27,171 bases of DNA from JAFLCA01 sp041907145. Lineage in GTDB: Bacteria > Bdellovibrionota_C > UBA2361 > JAFLCA01. Made by a program: the position numbers and the translations under genes. Every line of letters starts with the position of its first letter. The stretch's first letter is position 1. Shown here piece by piece: positions 1-7,161 of the stretch. The notes beneath the pieces are model-generated. The model was not told the DNA's origin. It saw nothing but the letters and a program-made list of their open reading frames with translations, and did not search any database. The DNA lies in contig JAYRHW010000103.1 in NCBI GenBank assembly GCA_041907145.1, forward strand, positions 1 to 27,171. Reading direction: 5' to 3'.

Positions 1-1070
1 CCGCCTTGCACGAGCTCGTGGATGCGCGGCATTGAAAGTGTCTCTTTGGGGTCGTGCAGCAATCCAGCCATTATCGCGTTGAGGATTGCCAAGGCGTTAT
101 TGCGGAAGAATGGACTATCCGATTTCGCCTGCGGTTGATCCGTCGCCATGATGATCGTGTTTGCGATGAGCTTGGCGTCGGTGTCGTCCTCAATCTTCGA
201 GAGAATATTCCAGCTCAAGCTGCGGGCGGTATCGAGCGGGTTGAACAGGATGATGTTTTTGTTCGGGTTGTACTTGCGAGTCATCGCCGCCAGCTTGCGC
301 CACATTTCCGGCTTGGAATCGATCACGATGGTAGAACGATCCGGGCACATGCAGTCATTGTATAGAATCGGCAAAATCAACTTGGTTGTTTTTCCGCTAC
401 CGGTCTTGGCTATGGCCAAGACGTGACGATTGCGTTCGCCGCTGGGGATGACCAGCTTGGCGTTCTTGAATACGGTACCTTCACTGCCACGCAGATCCGT
501 TACGGCGAGTGAGGTGTCCAATTTGCCGTTGCCTTTGGTCCATTTGGCGATTTGTTCAGTGTTCGCAAGATCTCCTGACCCAAGCTCGTTGCTATCCGAG
601 CGCTGCGGACGGCGCGCATCTGAAGAGAATTTGAATGACAGTTCTCCCATGAGAACGCCCGTGCGCTTGTAATTTTGGAGGCTGAGATACGCAACCGAGG
701 TCAAATAGGCCAGCAGGGTCACGAATAGAATTTCCTCTACGACGAAGCGAACCTCCAGCGGTGCTACGAATATCGCGAAAAGGGGCTCGACCAGCGGGAC
801 CGGGCTACGCACGGCGTGCGGAGAGTTCATGTAGGTCAGCAAGTTGCCGAGGTAATTAGTAACCGCAGCTGGATTGAGAGCATGCGAAAGAGCGGCGCAG
901 GCCAGCACCAGTCCGATGCTTCCCGGAACGATAGTTTTCTTGCGCTGAATGAATTGAAGTACGAGGAGGCAGATTGCAGGGGTGCCGAGGAAAATGAGGC
1001 CCCACATGTAGGGCAGGGTATAGAACCAGCCTACAATGTTTAGCGCTACCTCTTCGAAAAACCTTAGCAT
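1..1070 (-). CDS. Type IV coupling protein (VirD4/TraG-like), partial, C-terminus beyond window
   Basis: Reading the minus strand from the ATG at 1070 gives an open frame of 356 codons that runs off the left edge. The N-terminus has about three hydrophobic stretches (residues about 11-41, 49-66 and 97-131), as expected for an inner-membrane anchor. A Walker A motif AKTGSGKTT lies at 221-229. A segment VIDSKPEMW (249-257) follows, corresponding to the coupling-protein D-x-K-x-E region, and then FNPLD with WNIL (276-290), typical of VirD4/TraG proteins. Such ATPases dock DNA or protein substrates to a type IV secretion channel at the inner membrane. The Walker B region and C-terminus are outside the window. 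The start has only a weak ribosome binding site. No other type IV secretion gene is visible, so conjugation and effector delivery cannot be told apart. Confidence 0.85.
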   Translation of the reverse strand, partial: MLRFFEEVALNIVGWFYTLPYMWGLIFLGTPAICLLVLQFIQRKKTIVPGSIGLVLACAALSHALNPAAVTNYLGNLLTYMNSPHAVRSPVPLVEPLFAIFVAPLEVRFVVEEILFVTLLAYLTSVAYLSLQNYKRTGVLMGELSFKFSSDARRPQRSDSNELGSGDLANTEQIAKWTKGNGKLDTSLAVTDLRGSEGTVFKNAKLVIPSGERNRHVLAIAKTGSGKTTKLILPILYNDCMCPDRSTIVIDSKPEMWRKLAAMTRKYNPNKNIILFNPLDTARSLSWNILSKIEDDTDAKLIANTIIMATDQPQAKSDSPFFRNNALAILNAIMAGLLHDPKETLSMPRIHELVQG

Positions 1071-1175
1071 GAGGTCAAATTACCATCTAAAAGAGCGTAC
1101 CGACCACCCTTGGGCCGACTCGCACATTGAACCGTTTATCGTAATCCATGCCAAACTAACGAAATAATATCATAC

Positions 1176-1250
1176 GCTTGCACGGATAACGTACACGTAT
1201 GTTATAGCGTGGCTGCGCTTGGACGTTGCATATGCGCTCCTGGTGCAAGC
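1176..1250. promoter_or_regulatory. Nested dyads upstream of the coupling-protein gene
   Basis: The 224-bp gap 1071-1294 holds a perfect 8-bp inverted repeat, GCTTGCAC at 1176-1183 and GTGCAAGC at 1243-1250. Inside it is a 20-bp imperfect palindrome at 1186-1205 (ATAAC...GTTAT, 8 of 10 base pairs matching). The position, about 100-180 bp upstream of the coupling-protein start, would suit a repressor or activator operator. No convincing sigma-70 promoter was found. The regulatory role is inferred from symmetry only. Confidence 0.3.
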
Positions 1251-1294
1251 TGTCACAACTCCCTGATATTAATCGAAATTTGTCGGTAAAATTC

Positions 1295-3253
1295 TTAGGC
1301 TGCTCTTTTGGTGGCTAGGAGCTGCTCGACAGTGGCGCGCAGGAGCTTAGGATTTACGGGCTTCCTGAGGATCTGAGAAGCTCCGGCCTCAAGCAGCGGA
1401 ATTGTATGTTCGGGAGGGGCTCCGCTAAAACCGATTACCTGGACCTCGGAGTTAATTTTCCGAATCTGTCGAAGTAGGGACGCACCGTCGAGACCCGGCA
1501 TGACTGCGTCGAGTAGAATAAGGCGAAGCCTGCGGCCCTGTTGCCGCACGATGGTCAAGGCCCGACTATAGTCCTCAGCCATGGCGCAGCGAAAACCAGC
1601 GTCCCTCAAGATTGCCTCGACGGTGCGCAGCACCATTACGTCATCATCGACGAGTAGAATATCCACTGGTTCATCGGGAGATGCGGGGATTTCATCGGAC
1701 GTAGTACTCGCACTCTCCTCAATTATCGGCAAGTAAATGGAGACGCTGGTGCCGACACCCGGTTTACTCTCGATATTCATGCCGCCGCCGAATTCACGAA
1801 TACTCGCGAGAGCCTTGGAAAGACCAAGGCCCTCTCCGCGCAGCCCCACGCCGGTCGCGGGATCCCGCTCCTTAGTGGTATAAAATGGCTCGAAGCAGCG
1901 TTTCTTCGATTCGGCATCCATTCCTTGACCAGAGTCCGTGATGCTGAGCTTGGCGTAGGTTCCAGCCTTCAGCGCGTCGACTTCGTACTCTCGCAGTACT
2001 ACTTGATAGGTGCGAATAGAGAGGCTTCCGCCCTCGGACATGGATTCGCGTGCATTTCGCAGAATAGCTTCGACGGCCTGAGCCAAAATTTCTTGACGAG
2101 CCTTAACCGGAGCGGGGCTGCCGAAGGCCACCGCCACTTTGAGCCCGGAGGAGAACAAGTCTTCGATGCGATTCACGGCCGCCATCGTAGCCAAATTCAG
2201 ATCCACCGGCGCTAGACTGGCAGGCGAGCTCTCGTCGAATACATAGAGCTGACGAGTCAATTCGGAAGCCCGTCCCACGATGTCGATAATTGCCTGGCTG
2301 GCCTGCTCGATGAGCTCCTTCTTGTCCGGGTGATTCTTCATGGCAGCGGCCTGCCCTATGATGCTTTGCAGGGCATTGTTGAAATTATGGGCCACACCGG
2401 CCGCCAGCAGCCTAAGCCCCTCTGACTTCTGCAGTTCAGCGAGCTGCCGCTCAAGGCGAACCATCTCCGTGATATCCGACACGACAAAAAGTAATCCGGC
2501 TACGGAGTCCAGTTCGCTGAGTGGAGTGATTTCGAGGTTCACTACCGTTTCGCCAATCGTTATGCGGGAGCGGTGCACATGAGCCTTGCCGTCCAGGAGC
2601 TCGCGCATAACGCGCTCGAAGTGCTGCCGGGTCTCGGGTGTACCGAAGCAGCTCAGGATCGGTCTCCCGATGCGGAAGGATTCTATGCGGAAGGATTCGT
2701 CGCCAAAATTAAATGGAAAATTTTCCCGCGAGCGGTTGATGCGTAAGAGTCGCAGATCGTGATCGACCGTGAACACCGTCGTGGGGAAAGCAGCAAGGAC
2801 GGTGCCTACGGAATCGGGGCCGGCGATTCGACCGACGGAGCCGGTAAATTCCGAGGAGAGATCGACTATCATGCCGTCAAAGAGTTGCTCTTCGCTGTTT
2901 TGATTCATGCCTGCCCGGCAATGCAGCCAGCGCACCTCATTGTTGTCAGGCCGGATCCAGCGATACGTGGCGCGATAGGATGCCTTGCCGCGTAGCGCCT
3001 GCTCGAGGTCAGTCATGAGCAGGAATCGATCGTCGGGGTGTACATGCCGAAGAAATAGGTTCCCATCCCGGGCTATGGTCACATCCTTGACCCCAAGGAC
3101 CGCCTCGGCGTTTTTGCTCCAGGAAACGAGGCTTCGAAGTTTAGGCGAATAGGCGAAGACGAATACTTCCGCGCGTTCGGTAAGAGCGGAGATGAGTTCG
3201 CTGCCGCTCCAGACGGGTTGGGATACGTCGGTTAATTTGACGAAATTACCCAC
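1295..3253 (-). CDS. Hybrid sensor histidine kinase with receiver domain
   Basis: A 652-residue cytoplasmic-type kinase with no clear membrane segment. Residues about 28-135 look like a PAS domain (HPDDR at 72-76, YRWIRPDNNEVRWL at 97-110). A second PAS-like domain covers about 150-262. The phosphoacceptor box has VAHNFNNAL with H289. The ATPase domain has N400 (ILRNARESM), DSGQGMD from D440 and the glycine box GEGLGLSKA at 473-481. A receiver domain from about 530 has acidic DDD at 536-538, phosphoacceptor D582 and K631. It should autophosphorylate and pass phosphate to its own receiver and then to an unseen partner; no output domain is present. The start is GTG at 3253 with GGAGAGG nine bases upstream. 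It lies between the coupling protein and the exopolysaccharide cluster, so control of either is only a guess. It carries a 15-bp in-frame duplication (2670-2699). Confidence 0.92.
   Translation of the reverse strand: MGNFVKLTDVSQPVWSGSELISALTERAEVFVFAYSPKLRSLVSWSKNAEAVLGVKDVTIARDGNLFLRHVHPDDRFLLMTDLEQALRGKASYRATYRWIRPDNNEVRWLHCRAGMNQNSEEQLFDGMIVDLSSEFTGSVGRIAGPDSVGTVLAAFPTTVFTVDHDLRLLRINRSRENFPFNFGDESFRIESFRIGRPILSCFGTPETRQHFERVMRELLDGKAHVHRSRITIGETVVNLEITPLSELDSVAGLLFVVSDITEMVRLERQLAELQKSEGLRLLAAGVAHNFNNALQSIIGQAAAMKNHPDKKELIEQASQAIIDIVGRASELTRQLYVFDESSPASLAPVDLNLATMAAVNRIEDLFSSGLKVAVAFGSPAPVKARQEILAQAVEAILRNARESMSEGGSLSIRTYQVVLREYEVDALKAGTYAKLSITDSGQGMDAESKKRCFEPFYTTKERDPATGVGLRGEGLGLSKALASIREFGGGMNIESKPGVGTSVSIYLPIIEESASTTSDEIPASPDEPVDILLVDDDVMVLRTVEAILRDAGFRCAMAEDYSRALTIVRQQGRRLRLILLDAVMPGLDGASLLRQIRKINSEVQVIGFSGAPPEHTIPLLEAGASQILRKPVNPKLLRATVEQLLATKRAA
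2670..2699 (-). repeat. 15-bp in-frame tandem duplication in the kinase gene
   Basis: On the plus strand ATGCGGAAGGATTCT (2670-2684) is followed at once by ATGCGGAAGGATTCG (2685-2699), 14 of 15 bases identical. In the protein this gives ESFRI twice in a row (residues 186-195), in the second PAS-like domain. The near identity suggests a recent slippage or duplication event. Confidence 0.85.
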
Positions 3254-3344
3254 GGCGCCGCGCCTCTCCGCAATGCTTTACCGCAATGAACGAGTCGCCG
3301 GCCTAATGCAGCTCTTGAAGCTGCCGGCGGCTACAACAGCGGGA

Positions 3345-3373
3345 AGTATAGCCAATAAAACCGTGATTGGGCA
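3345..3373 (-). promoter_or_regulatory. Possible sigma-70 promoter for the histidine kinase
   Basis: On the minus strand TATACT (plus coordinates 3345-3350) matches the -10 consensus at five of six bases. A poor -35 candidate, TGCCCA, lies 17 bp upstream (3368-3373). A CCAAT/ATTGG inverted repeat (3352-3356 and 3366-3370) sits between the two and could be an operator. The weak -35 keeps this tentative. Confidence 0.28.
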
Positions 3374-3425
3374 GAGAAATCGCCAGTGTAACCGTTCACA
3401 CCGTGTCGGAGGCGATGCGAGAACC

Positions 3426-3475
3426 GGGGCAGTTAAGGAGCCCCTCAGGGGTGGATTTGCGGAGCAAATCCGGGG
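3426..3475. repeat. Cluster of competing GC-rich hairpins inside the MITE
   Basis: GGATTTGC (3453-3460) and GCAAATCC (3464-3471) form a perfect 8-bp stem with a 3-base loop. CCCC at 3441-3444 can pair with GGGG at 3426-3429, 3448-3451 or 3472-3475, so several mutually exclusive folds are possible. The structure is seen in the sequence; any role in termination or transposition is unknown. Confidence 0.6.
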
Positions 3476-3505
3476 TGATAATACTAACCGGTCACAAAAC
3501 GCTGC

Positions 3506-3524
3506 CGTCCCCGATCAGGGGACG
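3506..3524. repeat. Perfect 7-bp hairpin inside the MITE
   Basis: CGTCCCC (3506-3512) and GGGGACG (3518-3524) are perfect inverted repeats around the 5-base loop GATCA. No run of T follows on either strand, so it is not a classic intrinsic terminator. Confidence 0.55.
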
Positions 3525-3714
3525 TCTACAAACACCCTATCAACGGCATTTCTTGGTCACCCAGTTAGTTGCAACCCCCCAATTGAATACCCCCGTGAAC
3601 GGTTACTCGCGAGTGGGTCGGAACAAATTAAGTCAAAGATCTTAGGACAGTATCCGTCTTGCCGAGAGCGTTCTGAATCTTGCAGCCGGTGGGTCTTCCC
3701 GCTAGGGTCGGGGG

Positions 3715-4848
3715 ATGCCGGATTCGCTGCCGCCCGCTCGACGCCTCTCGATAGCCCTCTTAGGGACAAGAGGGATTCCAGCTAACTACGGGGGATTCGA
3801 AACCTTTGCCGAGGAACTTTCCACGCGTCTTGTGGCGCGAGGGCATGCAGTTACGGTTTATTGCCGCCATGCCGCGTTTTCGACCCCGCAGCTGCCGGAG
3901 GAGTATCGAGGGGTCAAGCTAGTCTCCACTCCTACCATCATGCACAAGTACTTGGAGACACCGCTCCATGCGTTGACCAGCTTTCTCGATCTCTTTCGCA
4001 GAAAGTTCGACGTGGCCCTGCTTTGTAATGCCGCCAATAGTCCGTTTGCTTGGCTCGTGCGGTTGCGCGGGCTTCCGCTGTACATAAACGTCGACGGAAT
4101 CGAGCGTCGGCGCAGTAAATGGAATTCTTTAGGACGGCTGTGGTATTTGCTCGGAGAGCGAAGCTCGGTCTGGTTTGCCACTCGAATCGTGGCGGACGCC
4201 GAAGTGATCGCCGCGTATTACCGGGAGCGCTTCAATTGCGAGTCGGCGGTAATAGCGTATGGCGCGGACCCTCGTCCGCTGCCTCCGGGGCAGGTGCATG
4301 AAAGATTCAAACTGCGACCTGGAGGATATATTTTGTATGTCAGCCGTCTCGAGCCGGAAAACAATGCGCTCGGCGTGATCCGCGCTTACAACAAGGCAGG
4401 CGTAAATCTCCCGCTCGTGGTCGTCGGGGATGCCCCCTACGCTACGTCCTACAAGGAACAGTTGCGCGCGGAGGCAGGCCCAGGAGTAATTTTCACCGGA
4501 TTCCAATTTGGCGACGCCTATCGAGAGCTTCGCAGTAATTGTTACTGTTATGTGCAGGCTACCGAAGTTGGTGGAACTCATCCGGCCTTGGTAGAGGCTA
4601 TGGCCTATGGGAATCCGGTTATCGCAAACGATACGCCGGAGCATGTCGAAGTGCTGAGGGACTGCGGCTGGTATTACCCGTTCAATGATTTCGAGCGACT
4701 CGCAGAGCTGTTCCGCAAGGCCGAGGCCGAACCCCGAGCACTTTCGGATCTCTCCCGCCTAGCTGCTGCGCGGGCTGCCAAGGAGTACGCATGGGAGGTT
4801 ATTTGCGAGCGCTACGAGCGACTGCTCATGGGTTCGGCCATTCGTTGA
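3715..4848 (+). CDS. Family 4 glycosyltransferase with DUF1972-type N-terminus (rhamnosyltransferase-like)
   Basis: A 377-residue GT-B enzyme. The N-terminal domain opens with LLGTRGIPANYGGFETFAE (15-33), the hallmark of the DUF1972 domain of WchF/RgpA-like rhamnosyltransferases. The second half is a GT1-type domain: LYVSRLEPENN at 207-217, a GDAPY turn, and ATEVGGTHPALVEAMAYG at 282-299, which contains the nucleotide-sugar-binding glutamate. It would add the second or a later sugar to a lipid-linked polysaccharide intermediate at the cytoplasmic face of the membrane. The donor and acceptor cannot be read from the sequence. It is the first gene of the plus-strand exopolysaccharide cluster and starts 109 bp after the MITE. 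The start ATG follows GGGGG directly, with no well-spaced ribosome binding site. Confidence 0.9.
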   Translation: MPDSLPPARRLSIALLGTRGIPANYGGFETFAEELSTRLVARGHAVTVYCRHAAFSTPQLPEEYRGVKLVSTPTIMHKYLETPLHALTSFLDLFRRKFDVALLCNAANSPFAWLVRLRGLPLYINVDGIERRRSKWNSLGRLWYLLGERSSVWFATRIVADAEVIAAYYRERFNCESAVIAYGADPRPLPPGQVHERFKLRPGGYILYVSRLEPENNALGVIRAYNKAGVNLPLVVVGDAPYATSYKEQLRAEAGPGVIFTGFQFGDAYRELRSNCYCYVQATEVGGTHPALVEAMAYGNPVIANDTPEHVEVLRDCGWYYPFNDFERLAELFRKAEAEPRALSDLSRLAAARAAKEYAWEVICERYERLLMGSAIR

Positions 4849-4915
4849 TTCTCGTAGGAATTTTAGCTGGTTAGGCTATAAGCTCCCGGGTTATGCTTAG
4901 GCAAAAGCGCTGTGC

Positions 4916-4951
4916 TAGAATGGCTGCGCGTTTGGGCCAGAAACCTTGGAG
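4916..4951 (+). promoter_or_regulatory. Possible -10 element and ribosome binding site for the GT2 gene
   Basis: TAGAAT at 4916-4921 matches the -10 consensus at five of six bases, but no good -35 is found at the right spacing. GGAG at 4948-4951 lies five bases before ATG 4957. Together they favour translation from 4957 rather than from the GTG at 4912. Confidence 0.25.
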
Positions 4952-4956
4952 CTTTG

Positions 4957-5973
4957 ATGAACGGCATTTCGGTAATCGTTCCCGTATACAATGAAGAGGA
5001 CAATGTAGCCGAGAGCTATGCGGAAATCTCCCGCGTTCTCCGTTCCATGGGCCGTGAATATGAGATCATTTTCGTCGATGATGGATCAAAGGATGAAACG
5101 CTGCGCCGTCTGCAGGCCGTGTCCCATGGAGATACCAGCGTTCGTATTATCGAGTTCCGCCGCAACTTCGGTCAGACCGCCGCTATGGCTGCCGGTTTCG
5201 ATCACGCGCGCCTCGATATCGTCGTTACGCTAGACGGCGATCTACAAAATGATCCGGCCGAGATTCCGCGCATGGTGGAGAAACTCGAGGAGGGGTTTGA
5301 TCTCGTCGCGGGCTGGAGAAAGAATCGCCAGGATAAACTGTTGAGCCGCAAGCTGCCCAGTAGATTAGCCAATCGTCTGATTTCTTGGTCAACCAATGTG
5401 CAACTGCACGACTACGGCTGCACCCTCAAGGTCATGACGAGGGACGTGGCGAAGGGCATTCGCCTATACGGTGAAATGCATCGTTTCATTCCGGCGCTCG
5501 CGGCCGAAATGGGCGCAAAAATCGCTGAAATTCCAGTCAACCACCGGGCGCGTCGATTCGGCACCTCGAAGTACGGCATATCTCGCACGCTGCGAGTGCT
5601 GCTTGATTTAATTACCGTTAAATTTCTGCTCGGATATTCCAAGCGCCCTATTCATCTCTTCGGCACGGTGGGATTGCTTGCGAGTGGTCTCGGGTTCTTG
5701 CTTCTCGCACAGCTCACCTACGAGCGCTTCATCCTGCATGTGCCGATGGGTAACCGTCCGGCCATGATTTTGGGCGTTATGCTCATGATAATCGGACTCC
5801 AATTCATGGTGTTCGGCTTACTAGCCGAAGTGTTGGCGCGCACCTATTACGAGTCGCAGCAAAAGCGCGTCTACGTAGTCCGTCGCCTTATCGAAAATCG
5901 TAACCCAGGTTCGCCGTTCAAGGATCGCGTGGCGGGCGGCGAAGCGATGTGGGGAAGAAAAGTAGCCCAGTAA
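4957..5973 (+). CDS. Family 2 glycosyltransferase, DPM1/ArnC/GtrB-like, membrane-anchored
   Basis: From the ATG at 4957 the protein has 338 residues. It begins directly with the GT-A fold (ISVIVPVYNEEDN, 4-16). It has FVDDGSKDET (39-48), a metal-binding DGD in TLDGDLQNDP (91-100), and RRFGTSKYGISRTLR (199-213), all typical of dolichol/undecaprenyl-phosphate glycosyltransferases. Two C-terminal membrane segments (about 231-256 and 268-293) match the ArnC/GtrB layout. It would transfer a sugar from a nucleotide donor to undecaprenyl phosphate, giving a lipid-linked sugar for later periplasmic addition. The frame extends upstream to a GTG at 4912, but the GGAG site before 4957 and the family's usual start make 4957 more likely. 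It lies 108 bp after the first glycosyltransferase. Confidence 0.9.
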   Translation: MNGISVIVPVYNEEDNVAESYAEISRVLRSMGREYEIIFVDDGSKDETLRRLQAVSHGDTSVRIIEFRRNFGQTAAMAAGFDHARLDIVVTLDGDLQNDPAEIPRMVEKLEEGFDLVAGWRKNRQDKLLSRKLPSRLANRLISWSTNVQLHDYGCTLKVMTRDVAKGIRLYGEMHRFIPALAAEMGAKIAEIPVNHRARRFGTSKYGISRTLRVLLDLITVKFLLGYSKRPIHLFGTVGLLASGLGFLLLAQLTYERFILHVPMGNRPAMILGVMLMIIGLQFMVFGLLAEVLARTYYESQQKRVYVVRRLIENRNPGSPFKDRVAGGEAMWGRKVAQ

Positions 5974-6027
5974 ACTCCTGCTTCATCTGTCTTTCGTGAG
6001 GCGGGATTTCTGCAGAGGATGTAGATA

Positions 6028-7161
6028 ATGGAAGCTCTGTCTCAACCGTCGCGGGTATCCTGGGAGCAGCGCGCGCTGGCCCCCCGAGAAAAAATGAGGG
6101 TCCTGCTTGATGCCCGCAAGATCGGTGACGGCGGTATCGGCACGTATATAGAGAACCTGATCGGTGGATTCCTGGAACTGGGTGTAGCGCTCACCGTACT
6201 CGGGCCGCGCTCGAAGCTCCTGCGCTTTGGGCTGCTTGATCATGTCGGCATCATTGACGATGAAACGCCCTCGTATTCCTTGGCCGAGACTTTTTTGCTT
6301 GGCCGCCGCATTACGCAGTCGGATTTCGATGTCTATCATAGTCCCCACTACACGCTGCCTATCGGTATTACGATTCCAGCGGTCATTACGGTGCACGATC
6401 TCATCCACGTGCGGCAGCCAGAGCGATTCTATTATCCAGTTATCGCCAGCCCCTTGATTCGCTCGGCGGTGCGACGGGCGGCACGTGTTATCTCCGTCAG
6501 TAATTCCTCGCGTGATGACTTGCTTCAATTCTGCGGGCAGGATCGGGCAGTACGGCTCAAGCTCGCGGTAGTTCCAAACGCTATCGACCCGATTTTTGGA
6601 ATGAGCGCCGCCGTTCGCACTGAGCGCCCCTATTTCTTGGCGGTAATTTCTAATGCCAAGCCGCACAAGGGGCTTAAGGAGCTCGTCGAGGGCTATCAAC
6701 TCTTTACGGCAAACGGGAGTCGCGAGGCTCCGAAGTTGGTTATCGTTGGTGAAGGAGCGACCGGCTTACGGGATATTCACGGCAGCATAGTTCCCCTTGG
6801 TCCGGTTTCGAAGGAGCGGCTGGTGCGCCTCTATCAAAATGCATCCGCGGTTGTTGTGCCATCGAAGGCTGAGGGATTTTGTCTCCCTGTCTTGGAGGCC
6901 CATGCCTGCGGCACGCCTGTCATCTCGACCCCAGTGCCGGCTATCCGCGAGATCCTCAGCGAAAATGATGTCATTTGTTCTGACTATTCGGCGCAGGCTA
7001 TAGCGGCGGGATTCGAGCTGTTCTCGCTTAGCAGAGATGCTCGCAAGGACTCGGCGCGCCGCGCGTCCGGCCGGTGGTTCGAGCATTTCTCGCGCGCTGA
7101 GATGGCAAGACGCGTGCTGGACATTTACGCGAGTGCTGTTCATTCGGGGAGCCCCGGCTAA
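6028..7161 (+). CDS. Family 4 glycosyltransferase
   Basis: A 377-residue GT-B glycosyltransferase. The N-terminal Rossmann domain reads RVLLDARKIGDGGIGTYIENL (about 24-44), with a glycine-rich acceptor-side loop. The C-terminal domain has FLAVISNAKPHKG and the EX7E motif, E282 in EGFCLPVLE to E290, which binds the donor sugar nucleotide. VITVHDLIHV in the middle resembles mannosyltransferase-type GT4 enzymes, but the donor is not determinable. The start is uncertain: ATG 6028 has GAGG nine bases upstream, while ATG 6094 (residue 23) lies right at the conserved fold behind a purine-rich stretch. The stop overlaps the next gene's ATG by one base, so translation of the two is probably coupled. 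Confidence 0.9.
   Translation: MEALSQPSRVSWEQRALAPREKMRVLLDARKIGDGGIGTYIENLIGGFLELGVALTVLGPRSKLLRFGLLDHVGIIDDETPSYSLAETFLLGRRITQSDFDVYHSPHYTLPIGITIPAVITVHDLIHVRQPERFYYPVIASPLIRSAVRRAARVISVSNSSRDDLLQFCGQDRAVRLKLAVVPNAIDPIFGMSAAVRTERPYFLAVISNAKPHKGLKELVEGYQLFTANGSREAPKLVIVGEGATGLRDIHGSIVPLGPVSKERLVRLYQNASAVVVPSKAEGFCLPVLEAHACGTPVISTPVPAIREILSENDVICSDYSAQAIAAGFELFSLSRDARKDSARRASGRWFEHFSRAEMARRVLDIYASAVHSGSPG

Larger units (their letters stand above)
3380..3614. mobile_element. MITE-like element with IS66-type ends and 8-bp flanking duplication
   Basis: The element spans 3388-3606 (219 bp). Its ends are perfect 12-bp inverted repeats, GTAACCGTTCAC at 3388-3399 and GTGAACGGTTAC at 3595-3606. The eight bases outside each end are TCGCCAGT (3380-3387) and TCGCGAGT (3607-3614), seven of eight identical, as expected of an aged target-site duplication. 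GTAA termini and 8-bp duplications are characteristic of the IS66 family. No transposase is encoded, so it would be a non-autonomous derivative. The interior is rich in GC hairpins. It fills most of the 461-bp gap 3254-3714 between the kinase and the first glycosyltransferase, so it may affect expression of either. The family assignment is an inference. Confidence 0.68.

Noticed and set aside
3192..3785. Plus-strand open frame across the kinase start and the MITE
   Set aside because: It overlaps the kinase start and the first glycosyltransferase and consists of MITE and intergenic sequence. It has no transposase-like motif.
5983..6699. Minus-strand open frame of 238 codons
   Set aside because: It is antisense to the GT2/GT4 genes with no family motif or ribosome binding site.
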